A stretch of DNA of 64,000 nt from Sagittula stellata E-37. Its GTDB lineage: Bacteria; Pseudomonadota; Alphaproteobacteria; Rhodobacterales; Rhodobacteraceae. The position numbers and the translations under genes are program-made. Below are positions 45,354 through 55,825 of this stretch, one piece after another (the stretch's first letter is position 1; every line of letters starts with the position of its first letter). The stretch spans positions 372,001-436,000 of the forward strand of contig NZ_CP155729.1 in NCBI RefSeq assembly GCF_039724765.1, written 5' to 3'. Under the pieces are notes generated by a model, which saw only the letters and a program-made list of their open reading frames with translations, was not told the origin of the DNA and ran no database searches.

Positions 45354-46271
45354 TCAGCCCACGCGCAGCCGTGGATCCAGCCAGGCGTTCAGGACGTCGG
45401 CCAGGAAAGTGAACAGGATGTAGAAGGTCGAGAAGATCAGGATCAGCGCCTGCATGGTCGGCAGGTCGTTGCGCGAGATGGACTCCCACGCCAGATAGCC
45501 CGCGCCATGCAGCGCAAAGACCGTCTCGACGACGATGGAGCCGCCCAGCATGAAGCCCATCTGAACTGCGGCGAGGCTGACCACCGGGATGATGGCGTTG
45601 CGCAGCGCGTGTTTGAACATGACCTTTCCGGTGCCAAGGCCCTTGGCCCGGGCGGTGCGGATGTAGTCCGAGGACAGCACCTCCATCATGCCGGCCCGGG
45701 TCAGGCGCATGATCGCGGGGGTGGCGTAATAGCCCAGCACCACGGTGGGCAGCACGAAGTTGCGCCAGCTCTCATTGCCCGAGGCCGGGACGAGCCCGAG
45801 GTTGATCGAGAAGATCACGATCAGGATCAGGCCGAACCAGAAGGAGGGGATGGCCTGACCGACCACGGACAGGAACAGCGCGAAACGGTCGATCAGCGAA
45901 TTGGGATTGGCGGCGGCGGCGACACCGAGCGGGATCGCCACAAGCAGCGCCAGCGTGATGGAATAGATCCCCAGCTTCATCGTGATTTTCAGACGGTCGC
46001 CGATCAGCTCGGTCACGGACATGTCGAAATACCATGAATTGCCAAGATCGCCGGTGATGGCCGAGCCCAGCCAGTCTCCGTACTGAACGATCATCGGCCG
46101 GTCGAAGCCGAAGCGTTCGTTGATCAGCGCGATATCCACAGCAGTGGCGTTTTCGCCCGCTATGGCCACCGCCGGGTCGCCCGCGAGGAACAGCAGGCTG
46201 AAACTGATGAAAGACACGGTCAGCGCCACCAGAAGGGCCAGACCGAGACGTTTGAGTATGAAGACGGCCAT
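45354..46271 (-). CDS. Dipeptide-type ABC transporter permease, DppB-like
   Basis: This 305-residue permease starts MAVFILKRLGLALLVALTVS, the typical first helix of DppB/OppB. It has GDWLGSAITGDLGNSWYFDM before the second helix, and the EAA loop around YIRTARAKGLGTGKVMFKHA. It pairs with the DppC-like subunit to form the channel. It lies 69 bp downstream of the binding-protein gene. Confidence 0.9.
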   Translation of the reverse strand: MAVFILKRLGLALLVALTVSFISFSLLFLAGDPAVAIAGENATAVDIALINERFGFDRPMIVQYGDWLGSAITGDLGNSWYFDMSVTELIGDRLKITMKLGIYSITLALLVAIPLGVAAAANPNSLIDRFALFLSVVGQAIPSFWFGLILIVIFSINLGLVPASGNESWRNFVLPTVVLGYYATPAIMRLTRAGMMEVLSSDYIRTARAKGLGTGKVMFKHALRNAIIPVVSLAAVQMGFMLGGSIVVETVFALHGAGYLAWESISRNDLPTMQALILIFSTFYILFTFLADVLNAWLDPRLRVG

Positions 46272-46340
46272 CGTGCGTCACCTTCCGGACAGATCAAGGC
46301 GACGGGTCGCGAGCGTCACGCTGCGCGACCCGTCCGAGTT

Positions 46341-47855
46341 TTACTTCCAGGAGAAATCCGCGAAGCGGACAAGTTCGTCATCCGTGGGATCGAATTCGAG
46401 CTCTTTGGTCAGCACGTAGTTGACGTTGTAGGTCCAAAGCGGCACCCAATAGGCTTCGTCCGCGATCTTGGCGTGGGCTTTCGAATAAAGCTCTTTGCGC
46501 TCGGCGCGGTCTGTGGTGGCGCCTGCGGTTTTCACCCATTCGATGACCTCGGGGTCCATCGCATCGTCGAGCGGCCCGCCGGTGAAGAATTCACCCGTGA
46601 TCGCGGAGACGTCCGCCAGCGAGTACGAACCCCAGGTCTGGAAGGAAATCGGGACTTCCTTCTTCTCGCGCTTTTCACGCAGGGCTGCGTACTTCAGGTA
46701 GTTGAAGTTGGTCTTGATCCCGACCTCGTTCAGGAACCCCATGAGCGCCTCGGCATAGGGGCGGTCGCGGTAGGCGTAGAAGTCGATCTCGAACCCGTCC
46801 GGGTAGCCCGCTTCGGCCAGCAGGGCCTTGGCTTTTTCCGGATCGTAATCGTAGGTCGTCACGCTCAGGTCACAGCCGAACTGGATCGGGGCGCAGCCCG
46901 CGTTGACCACTTCGGACGAGCCTTTGACCAGCGCATCGACAATCGCCTGACGGTCGATGGCGTGGTAGATCGCCTGGCGGACTTTCGGATCGGTCATCGG
47001 GCCATCGGGATCGACGGCGCCTGCCGCATCCATCGAGATATAGCCGACGCGGATCGCCTGGGCGTTGACCACGTCAAAGCGGTCGTCCATCTCGGCCAGC
47101 TTTTCGGCCTGGTCCGCGGGAACGTTCCACAAGAAGTCGAGCCCGCCGTTGAACAGCTCCGCGACCTGGGTGTTCATGTCGGGGATCGTCTTGACCTCGA
47201 TCTTGCCGATCTGCGCTTCACCCTTCGGGCTGTCGTGGTAGTCTTCGTACTTGGACAGCTCGTAAAGCTGGCCCGGCTCGACCCGATCGACCTTGTAGGG
47301 GCCGGTGCCGATGGGGGCCGTTGCCATGCCGGTCGGGCCAACCTCGGCGTAATATTCATCCGGGTACATGACGACCGGGCCGGCCAGATATTCCTCGGCG
47401 GGCGGGAAGGGTGCGACCAGGTTGATGCGCACGGTGTAATCGTCGATCTTCTCGGCGCTTTTCATCCAGTTGACGTTGGCCGAGACTTTGACCCCGTTTT
47501 CCGGGTCGGTCACATAGTTGACCGTGTAGACCACGTCGTCTGCATTGAAGGGCTCGCCATTGTGGAACTTGACGTCTTCGCGCAGCTTGAACTCGACCGT
47601 GACATCGTCGATCCACGTCCATTCCGTCGCCAGGTTGCCTTTGAATTCGCCGGTCTCAGGGTCGCGAAACAAAAGTCCGTCCCAGACCGCGCGGGAGATC
47701 AGGATGCCTTCCCGGGCCGAGTTGAAGTAGTTGTCGACCGATTCCAGCTCTTTCAGAAACGCCAGGCGGAGCGTGTCGTCGGCCTTGTCGGCAAAGGCGG
47801 GCGCGGCGAATGCCAGGCTCAACGCTGTGCCCATCATCAGGGTCTTGAGTTTCAT
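46341..47855 (-). CDS. ABC transporter substrate-binding protein, peptide class (SBP_bac_5)
   Basis: This 504-residue periplasmic protein has a Sec signal peptide (MKLKTLMMGTALSLAFAAPA, cleavage after FADK region). It shows the SBP_bac_5 pattern: VEFKLREDVKFHNGEPFNAD near residues 95-120, APIGTGPYKVDRVEPGQLYE, and VRQAIYHAIDRQAIVDALVK. It binds the imported peptide or peptide-like compound. It is the first gene of the seven-gene operon running to dsdA. A TTGTATACAA palindrome lies 50-59 bp upstream of its ATG, suggesting control by the nearby GntR-family regulator. The start is chosen at the signal peptide; the upstream extension crosses the operator. Confidence 0.9.
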   Translation of the reverse strand: MKLKTLMMGTALSLAFAAPAFADKADDTLRLAFLKELESVDNYFNSAREGILISRAVWDGLLFRDPETGEFKGNLATEWTWIDDVTVEFKLREDVKFHNGEPFNADDVVYTVNYVTDPENGVKVSANVNWMKSAEKIDDYTVRINLVAPFPPAEEYLAGPVVMYPDEYYAEVGPTGMATAPIGTGPYKVDRVEPGQLYELSKYEDYHDSPKGEAQIGKIEVKTIPDMNTQVAELFNGGLDFLWNVPADQAEKLAEMDDRFDVVNAQAIRVGYISMDAAGAVDPDGPMTDPKVRQAIYHAIDRQAIVDALVKGSSEVVNAGCAPIQFGCDLSVTTYDYDPEKAKALLAEAGYPDGFEIDFYAYRDRPYAEALMGFLNEVGIKTNFNYLKYAALREKREKKEVPISFQTWGSYSLADVSAITGEFFTGGPLDDAMDPEVIEWVKTAGATTDRAERKELYSKAHAKIADEAYWVPLWTYNVNYVLTKELEFDPTDDELVRFADFSWK

Positions 47856-47904
47856 GGTAGTCCTCTCTGTTGGTGTTCGTGGCGTGTATTTTTCTTGGTT
47901 ATCC

Positions 47905-47914
47905 TTGTATACAA
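47905..47914. promoter_or_regulatory. GntR-type operator upstream of the peptide-transport operon
   Basis: Perfect palindrome TTGTATACAA, preceded by CC as in the second copy at 48795. It is the sort of site bound by FadR/FCD-subfamily GntR regulators. It lies 50-59 bp upstream of the substrate-binding-protein start. Confidence 0.8.
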
Positions 47915-48091
47915 CATGAGAGGATTGTAATCCGTCAAGTGACTCCTGAAGTTTTTGAACTTTCGACGCGCAACAAATAGGCAATGGCTACGATTTGAGC
48001 GCTGCGGCCGCTTTGGCGCTATCGCACAGTTTGTCCGGCGCTGGCCGGTGCCATCGCGACGTGGTCTGTGCTGGCCGTCGTTGTCCCGCGC

Positions 48092-48748
48092 CTAAGAGGC
48101 TACGGCCTTGAGGCTCGCCATCAGGCTCTGGAACCGTTCACCCTGTACGGCCACATGGTTGCGCAGTGCATTGGCGGCAGCAACGGAATCGCCCTCGGCC
48201 AGTGCCGCGACAATGATCTCATGTTCGGACATGGATTGCTTCAGCCGGCCCCGGAAGCGCAGTTGCTGACGCCGGAAGGGGCGCAGGCGTTTGTGCAGTT
48301 TCAGGCTTTCCTGTTCGAGAAAGCTGTTGCCGGATTCCCGGTAGATCGTTGCATGAAAGCGTGCGTTTTCAGCGTAGTACAGGTCGGTATCCTGCGCATC
48401 CGAGGCCGCCTGACAACGCCTGTTGGCTTCGCGCAGTTCTTCGAGCGCCTCGTTCGACATCCGCCTGGCAGCGAGGCGGGCGCAAACGGCTTCAAGCTCC
48501 GCCATGACCTCGAACATCTCCAGCAGTTCCAGCGGTCCGGGCTGGCGAACAAAGGCGCCGCGCCGCGGGATCAGTGTCACCAGCCCGGAGCTTTCCAGCC
48601 GTTGCAGCGCCTCGCGTAGGGGCGTGCGGGACACACCGAACTGCTCTGCCAGCCGCACCTCATCCAAGCGATCACCGTCGGCGAAGGTGCCGTCGAAGAT
48701 CATTTTCTCAAGAGAATTCGCGATATTCACTGCGCTGCGCTGTTCCAT
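48092..48748 (-). CDS. matR: GntR family transcriptional regulator, FCD type (MatR-like)
   Basis: This 218-residue regulator has an N-terminal winged helix (about 8-72, with DEVRLAEQFGVSRTPLREAL and RLESSGLVTLIPRRGAFVRQ) and a C-terminal FCD all-helical effector domain with metal-ligand type histidines (ENARFHATIYRESGN, LRNHVAVQGERFQSLM). It is divergent from matAB, as matR is in rhizobial malonate operons. Two TTGTATACAA palindromes flank it: one before its own start and one before the peptide-transport operon. Malonate is the likely effector by analogy; a peptide-derived acid is the alternative. Confidence 0.82.
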   Translation of the reverse strand: MEQRSAVNIANSLEKMIFDGTFADGDRLDEVRLAEQFGVSRTPLREALQRLESSGLVTLIPRRGAFVRQPGPLELLEMFEVMAELEAVCARLAARRMSNEALEELREANRRCQAASDAQDTDLYYAENARFHATIYRESGNSFLEQESLKLHKRLRPFRRQQLRFRGRLKQSMSEHEIIVAALAEGDSVAAANALRNHVAVQGERFQSLMASLKAVAS

Positions 48749-48794
48749 TCAAAAAAGCTAGCCGGGGGATTGCGTGCGCGCAACAACTAATGCC

Positions 48795-48804
48795 TTGTAT
48801 ACAA
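48795..48804. promoter_or_regulatory. GntR-type operator in the matR-matA intergenic region
   Basis: Perfect palindrome TTGTATACAA, sharing CCTTGTATACAA with the copy at 47905. It lies 47-56 bp upstream of matR and 158-167 bp upstream of matA. The sequence fits the palindrome reported, as I recall, for rhizobial MatR. Confidence 0.82.
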
Positions 48805-48961
48805 AAACATTGACCTGTGAAACACGGCGCACCTATGATCGAAGTCGAAAGCCGTTCCTTCGGCGTTTGCCTTCGTTGACGTAGCCCACGGAAATCAGGC
48901 GACTATCCCAAGCCACGGCGCGCAACGTAGGAATGAGACCCTTGCGACAAGGACCTTCGAC

Positions 48962-50215
48962 ATGACGCTATTGGCCGACTTTCTGTCTACCATGCTTGAT
49001 CGCCGGTCCCGCGCAGCGGGGCATGGGCGGGCGTCTTCGCGTCCGGTCGAGCGCCTCATGGCCGATCTTTTGGGCAGTGCGGGCGAAATGTCCGAACTCG
49101 CGCTGGCACAGGACATTCTGGACCACTACGCCAGTCTCGATGACGCCGGGAAACTGGACTTCCTCGGGCACCTTGCCCATGACATGAACATCGACCCCGA
49201 AGCCGTACGTTCGGCCCTGGAGGCCTACGAACAGGCCCCGTCGAAACGGAGTTACCGCGCCTTCATGCAAGCCGCCGAACCACCTCGGCAAGAGCTGATC
49301 CGTCGCCTGAACCGGGTGCCAGGCGCCACCGGTGCGCTGGTGGGGATGCGCGCCGATCTGTTGCGGCTGTCGGGCGACGATCCCGAACTGGCGGCGCTGG
49401 ATCTGGACTTTCGGCATCTCTTTGCCTCTTGGTTCAACCGCGGGTTCCTCGTGCTCCGACCGATAAGTTGGGAAAGCCCGGCTCATATACTGGAAAAGAT
49501 CACCGCCTACGAAGCGGTTCACGCGATCCAAAGCTGGGACGATCTGCGCCGCCGCCTGCGGCCCCGGGACCGCCGGTGCTTTGCCTTCTTCCATCCCGCA
49601 ATGCCGGACGAGCCGCTGATCTTCGTTGAAGTGGCCCTCACCAAGGGCATTCCCGGGTCCGTTCAGGCGTTGCTGACCGAAAACCGAACGACGCTTGCCC
49701 CCGAGACCTGTGACACGGCGGTCTTCTATTCCATCTCGAACTGTCAGGCCGGGCTTGCGAGCGTGTCCTTCGGCAACTCGCTGATCAAGCAGGTTGCGGC
49801 CGATCTGTCGGCAGAATTGCCGGGGCTGACCCGCTTCGTCACGCTTTCGCCGATCCCGCTGCTGACAACATGGGCCAAGGCCGAAGGCATCGCGATGCCG
49901 GACGATCCAGAGGCCCGTCGCGCACTGGCCGCGCATTACCTGCTGCACGCAAAGGAGCGGGGCAATGCGCCCTTCGATCCGGTGGCCCGGTTCCATCTGG
50001 GCAACGGAGCCCTCGTGCACGCGGTTCATGCCGATGCCGACGCGTCGCCCAACGGGCAGGCGCAGTCGGGTGGTGTGATGGTCAATTATCTCTACGATCT
50101 GGCGCAGGTCGCGGCCCATCACGAAGACTTCCAAACCAAGCAGAAAATCACGGCCAGCTCCGAGGTGACCTCGCTGGCAAAGGCAGGCGCCCAAGCGGTG
50201 ACGGCGGAAAGGTAA
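48962..50215 (+). CDS. matA: Malonyl-CoA decarboxylase
   Basis: This 417-residue protein matches MatA/MLYCD. It has an N-terminal helical domain (about 1-120) and a C-terminal acetyltransferase-like catalytic domain with LFASWFNRGFLVLRPISWES, CFAFFHPAMPDEPLIFVEVA, YSISNCQAGLASVSFGNSLI and the histidine-containing FDPVARFHLGNGALVHAVH. It converts malonyl-CoA to acetyl-CoA and CO2. AAGGACC precedes the ATG. matB follows after 4 bp. Confidence 0.92.
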   Translation: MTLLADFLSTMLDRRSRAAGHGRASSRPVERLMADLLGSAGEMSELALAQDILDHYASLDDAGKLDFLGHLAHDMNIDPEAVRSALEAYEQAPSKRSYRAFMQAAEPPRQELIRRLNRVPGATGALVGMRADLLRLSGDDPELAALDLDFRHLFASWFNRGFLVLRPISWESPAHILEKITAYEAVHAIQSWDDLRRRLRPRDRRCFAFFHPAMPDEPLIFVEVALTKGIPGSVQALLTENRTTLAPETCDTAVFYSISNCQAGLASVSFGNSLIKQVAADLSAELPGLTRFVTLSPIPLLTTWAKAEGIAMPDDPEARRALAAHYLLHAKERGNAPFDPVARFHLGNGALVHAVHADADASPNGQAQSGGVMVNYLYDLAQVAAHHEDFQTKQKITASSEVTSLAKAGAQAVTAER

Positions 50216-50219
50216 GACA

Positions 50220-51731
50220 ATGGCCAACCCTCTTTACGATACCCTTTTTGGCGCTCATGCGGGAAGCGAGGCCCCGTTCCTCTATTTGCCCGATGGCAAC
50301 AAGATCACCTACGCCGGGTTTCTGGAGAGCAGCGCCCAGATCGCGCATGTGCTGACAGGGCTTGGGCTGTGGGCGGGTGACAGGGTCGCGCTTCAGGTGC
50401 AGAAATCGCCGCAGGCGCTGGCGGTTTTCGCGGCCTGCGTGCAGGCGGGGCTGGTGCTTTTGCCGCTGAACACCGCATACACCACTGAAGAGCTGACCTA
50501 TTTCATTGAAAACAGCGGCGCCGCGCTGGTGATCATCGACAGCGGCAAGCTGGAGGCGCTGGCCCCCGTGGCAGAAGGGCTGGGCGCCAGGGTCGAAACG
50601 CTGAATGCGGATGGAAGCGGATCGCTGACCGACAAGGCCGCGCAGGCCCCGCGCCAGTTCGACACCGTGCCGCGCGGCGAAGACGATCTTGCGGCATTCC
50701 TTTATACCTCGGGAACCACGGGCCGCTCCAAGGGCGCAATGCTGACCCAGGCGAACCTGTTGTCGAATGCGCGGACGCTGGTTCAGGAATGGCGGTTCAC
50801 GGCGGATGACGTTTTGCTGCATGCCCTGCCGATTTTTCACACGCATGGGCTGTTCGTGGCGACCAACGTGACGCTGGTGGCCGGGGGCAGCATGATCTTC
50901 CTGCCCGGCTTCGATCTCGATCAGATCCTGGCGCAGATGCCCAAGGCCACGGCGATGATGGGGGTGCCCACCTTCTACACGCGCCTGCTGGACGATCCGC
51001 GTTTCACGCGCGGGGCGGCGGTGCATATGCGGCTGTTCATCTCCGGCTCGGCGCCCCTTCTGGCGGAAACCCATGTCCAGTTCGAAGCCCTTACCGGTCA
51101 GCGCATCCTCGAACGCTATGGCATGACCGAAACCAACATGAACACCTCGAACCCCTATGACGGCGAACGCCGCGCGGGCACCGTCGGCTTTCCCTTGCCG
51201 GGGGTCGAGCTGAAGATCACCAATCCCGAGACGGGCGCGACTCTGCCGCAGGGCGAGGTCGGCGCGATCGAGGTGCGTGGCCCGAATGTCTTCAAGGGCT
51301 ACTGGCAGATGCCGGAAAAGACTGCCGCCGAACTGCGCGAGGACGGCTTCTTCATCACCGGCGATCTGGGTGTGATCGACGCGGACGGATACGTGAGCAT
51401 CGTGGGCCGTAGCAAGGATCTGATCATCTCGGGCGGCTACAACATCTACCCCAAGGAAATCGAATTGGTGCTGGATGAGCAGGACGGGGTTCTGGAAAGC
51501 GCCGTGATCGGCGTGCCGCATCGCGATTTCGGCGAAACCGTGGTGGGCGTTCTGGTGCCGCGAAATGGCGCGACGCTGGATACCGACGCCATCATGGAAA
51601 AGATCCGGCAACCGCTCGCCCGGTTCAAGCACCCGCGCCGTCTTGTGGTGGTCGACAGCCTGCCGCGCAACACGATGGGCAAGGTGCAGAAGAACCTCCT
51701 GCGGGACGAATTCAAAGACCTGTTTGTGTAG
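50220..51731 (+). CDS. matB: Malonyl-CoA synthetase
   Basis: This 503-residue AMP-forming acyl-CoA ligase has the P-loop FLYTSGTTGRSKGAMLTQAN, the A5-type motif LERYGMTETNMNTSNPYDGE, GFFITGDLGVIDADGYVSIV and the C-terminal lysine region LPRNTMGKVQKNLLRDEF. The MTETNMNTSNPYDGERRAG segment is characteristic of MatB. It activates malonate with CoA and ATP for decarboxylation by MatA. No matC-type malonate carrier is adjacent; uptake must be encoded elsewhere, or malonate arises inside the cell. Confidence 0.92.
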   Translation: MANPLYDTLFGAHAGSEAPFLYLPDGNKITYAGFLESSAQIAHVLTGLGLWAGDRVALQVQKSPQALAVFAACVQAGLVLLPLNTAYTTEELTYFIENSGAALVIIDSGKLEALAPVAEGLGARVETLNADGSGSLTDKAAQAPRQFDTVPRGEDDLAAFLYTSGTTGRSKGAMLTQANLLSNARTLVQEWRFTADDVLLHALPIFHTHGLFVATNVTLVAGGSMIFLPGFDLDQILAQMPKATAMMGVPTFYTRLLDDPRFTRGAAVHMRLFISGSAPLLAETHVQFEALTGQRILERYGMTETNMNTSNPYDGERRAGTVGFPLPGVELKITNPETGATLPQGEVGAIEVRGPNVFKGYWQMPEKTAAELREDGFFITGDLGVIDADGYVSIVGRSKDLIISGGYNIYPKEIELVLDEQDGVLESAVIGVPHRDFGETVVGVLVPRNGATLDTDAIMEKIRQPLARFKHPRRLVVVDSLPRNTMGKVQKNLLRDEFKDLFV

Positions 51732-51796
51732 CGTCTGAGGCGTTCGCCCCGGTCGAGGCGTTCGTGTCCGGCTTTGATCGGACCTGCGCATTGTAT

Positions 51797-51823
51797 CCGG
51801 CGCCACGCATATCGTGGCGCCGG
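51797..51823. terminator. Strong bidirectional hairpin between matB and the MerR gene
   Basis: CCGGCGCCACG and CGTGGCGCCGG form a perfect 11-bp stem around CATAT. It lies 66 bp after the matB stop and 9 bp after the MerR-gene stop on the other strand. No T-run follows. Confidence 0.7.
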
Positions 51824-51831
51824 GCAGCGCT

Positions 51832-52260
51832 TCAGGCTGCGTGTCCGTCGTGATCGGCGAGGCATTCGTCGTGGTCGCGCAGCACCTCCAAAATCCGGCA
51901 ATCGGCGACACGGTCCGTCCGGCATTCGCAGATCATCCGTTGCAACTCGGTGCGAAGCGCTTTGAGCCGGGCGAGGCGCTGCTCGACTTCTTTCAACTGC
52001 CTCTGCGCCACCGCGTCGACCTCCGCGCAGGAGCGTTCTGGGCTGTCGGAGAGATCCAGCAGTTCCCGGATCGCATCAAGCGGGAAACCAAGCTGGCGGG
52101 CATGGCGGATGAATGACAACCGGTCGAGTTCCGCGTCCCCGTAGCGGCGCTGACCGCCTTCCGTTCTGCCGGGTTCGGGCATGAGACCGATCTGTTCGTA
52201 GTAGCGGATCGTCTGAACCTTGGTGCCGGTCCGCTTGCCGAGGGTGCCGATGGTCAGCAT
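51832..52260 (-). CDS. MerR family heavy-metal-responsive regulator (ZntR/CadR-like)
   Basis: This 142-residue regulator has the MerR helix-turn-helix (MLTIGTLGKRTGTKVQTIRY, LMPEPGRTEGGQRRYGDAEL), a dimerisation helix (about 80-112) and a cysteine-rich metal-binding end. Likely ligands are the Cys in SPERSCAEVD (about 78) and the group in MICECRTDRVADC plus RDHDEC (about 110-133), ending in a His-containing tail. This fits Zn/Cd/Pb sensors. It is divergent from a ZntA-type ATPase with a MerR-type operator and promoter between them. Confidence 0.87.
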   Translation of the reverse strand: MLTIGTLGKRTGTKVQTIRYYEQIGLMPEPGRTEGGQRRYGDAELDRLSFIRHARQLGFPLDAIRELLDLSDSPERSCAEVDAVAQRQLKEVEQRLARLKALRTELQRMICECRTDRVADCRILEVLRDHDECLADHDGHAA

Positions 52261-52330
52261 GGGATGTCTCCTTTCGGTGCCGGATCCGTCTGCCTTCCAA
52301 TGGGTTGTGCAGATTTTCTTGCGACAGGGC

Positions 52331-52361
52331 TTGAACCTACAGTGGCTGTAGCTCGTATATC
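52331..52361 (+). promoter_or_regulatory. MerR-type promoter of zntA with 19-bp spacer
   Basis: A -35 element TTGAAC (52331-52336) and a -10 element TATATC (52356-52361) are separated by 19 bp. The spacer contains the perfect dyad CTACAG-TGG-CTGTAG (52337-52351). The overlong spacer and dyad are the hallmark of promoters that MerR-family activators untwist. It fixes the zntA start downstream of 52361. Confidence 0.88.
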
Positions 52362-52395
52362 GAAATCCGACCGCGACTCACAATGGATATTAGTC

Positions 52396-54678
<2,283 letters not shown>

Positions 54679-54737
54679 AAGGGACATGCCGATGACCCGC
54701 GCGCGCCCACCCGGAACGCCCTTTCACTTGAAGGCGG

Positions 54738-55643
54738 TCACCAAACGTCCGAAACCTGCTCGAACAGGGCGGCAATCACCGGGTGGTCCTTGCGTTCTTC
54801 CAGGGCCTGTATGACCAGGCAGGCAGGAACGCGCAGCTTCTCGCAAACGGCAAGCCCAAAGGTTTGTTGCTGGTGCAGGGCGACGGACTCGCGGCAAAGG
54901 CTCAGCCCGACGCCGGAGCGGACCATTTCAAGCATCGACGCTTCCTGATCGACCATCGCCACGGCATTCTGCACGCAGCCGTGTTCGCGGAAAATGCGGG
55001 TCAGCAACCGGTTGTGCACCGATGTCGGCGAAGTGCCGATCCAGGGCAGGCTGGCCAGGTCGGGCCAATCCGCGCCGGCGACACGCGCGTCCCAGCCGAC
55101 CGGGGCAATTACGCGATAAGAGAAATCCGCCAGTTTCTTGCTGTAGAGCGGGCGCTCCGCGGGGATTGCATCCACCTCGTCGGGGGAGGTCAGATAGAAC
55201 CCGACGTCGATCTGTTGGCGCATCAGCTTTTCCAGGATCTCACCGCTGACGCCATGGATCAGTTCGGTGCTGATGTTGGGATAGGCGGCGCCGAAATGGC
55301 TGAGCAGGCGGCCGAGGCGGATGAACTCCGGATCGACGATGGTGCCGATCCTCAACCGTCCCGACACCTGCCCGCATTGCTTGCTGGCGCTGCGACGGAA
55401 CTCGGCCATGGCCGCCAGCACCTGCTCGGCCTTCGGCAGAATTGCAGTGCCGTCCTGCGTCAGGTTCAGGCCGTGCGGTGTGCGTTTGAACAGGGTGATT
55501 CCGGTTTCTTCGCTCAGCCGTTTGATCTGATGGCTGATCGCGGGCTGCGTGAGGTTGAGCACCTCGGCGGCACGAGAAACGCTGCCCTCGCGCGCCACCG
55601 TCACGAAGGCCAGAATGCTGTTCAGGTTCGAGAATCTATCCAT
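54738..55643 (-). CDS. dddR: LysR family transcriptional regulator of the DMSP cluster
   Basis: This 301-residue protein has the LysR helix-turn-helix (ILAFVTVAREGSVSRAAEVL, LTQPAISHQIKRLSEETGIT, residues 8-62) and a periplasmic-binding-protein-like effector domain (about 92-295). It is divergent from the GMC-CoA-transferase-BCCT operon, the usual arrangement for DMSP-responsive dddR genes in DddD clusters. A T-N11-A inverted repeat covers its own start codon, consistent with autoregulation. The gene symbol rests on context only. Confidence 0.8.
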   Translation of the reverse strand: MDRFSNLNSILAFVTVAREGSVSRAAEVLNLTQPAISHQIKRLSEETGITLFKRTPHGLNLTQDGTAILPKAEQVLAAMAEFRRSASKQCGQVSGRLRIGTIVDPEFIRLGRLLSHFGAAYPNISTELIHGVSGEILEKLMRQQIDVGFYLTSPDEVDAIPAERPLYSKKLADFSYRVIAPVGWDARVAGADWPDLASLPWIGTSPTSVHNRLLTRIFREHGCVQNAVAMVDQEASMLEMVRSGVGLSLCRESVALHQQQTFGLAVCEKLRVPACLVIQALEERKDHPVIAALFEQVSDVW

Positions 55644-55693
55644 ATTAAAAACTCTAATATCGGGCAGAGAAATTTGTCATTGGTAAATCTAAT
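55642..55693. promoter_or_regulatory. Two LysR-type T-N11-A boxes upstream of the DMSP operon
   Basis: Box 1 (55642-55660) is ATATTA-N7-TAATAT, a perfect dyad with a T-N11-A core, overlapping the start codon of the LysR gene. Box 2 (55679-55693) is ATT-N9-AAT with the same T-N11-A spacing. Together they resemble the recognition and activation sites of a LysR-regulated divergent promoter. The region is markedly AT-richer than its surroundings. Confidence 0.65.
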
Positions 55694-55825
55694 ACAAGCT
55701 TTTTAGGCCTTGATAAGTTGTTGCGCTGGGAGGAGCGAACGGCACGGGAGACGACCCTGCACGCGGGGCGGCCTCTGGTGTTCTGTCGCCCTTCGTCATG
55801 CGGGAAGGGCCAGGAGAACATCGCC

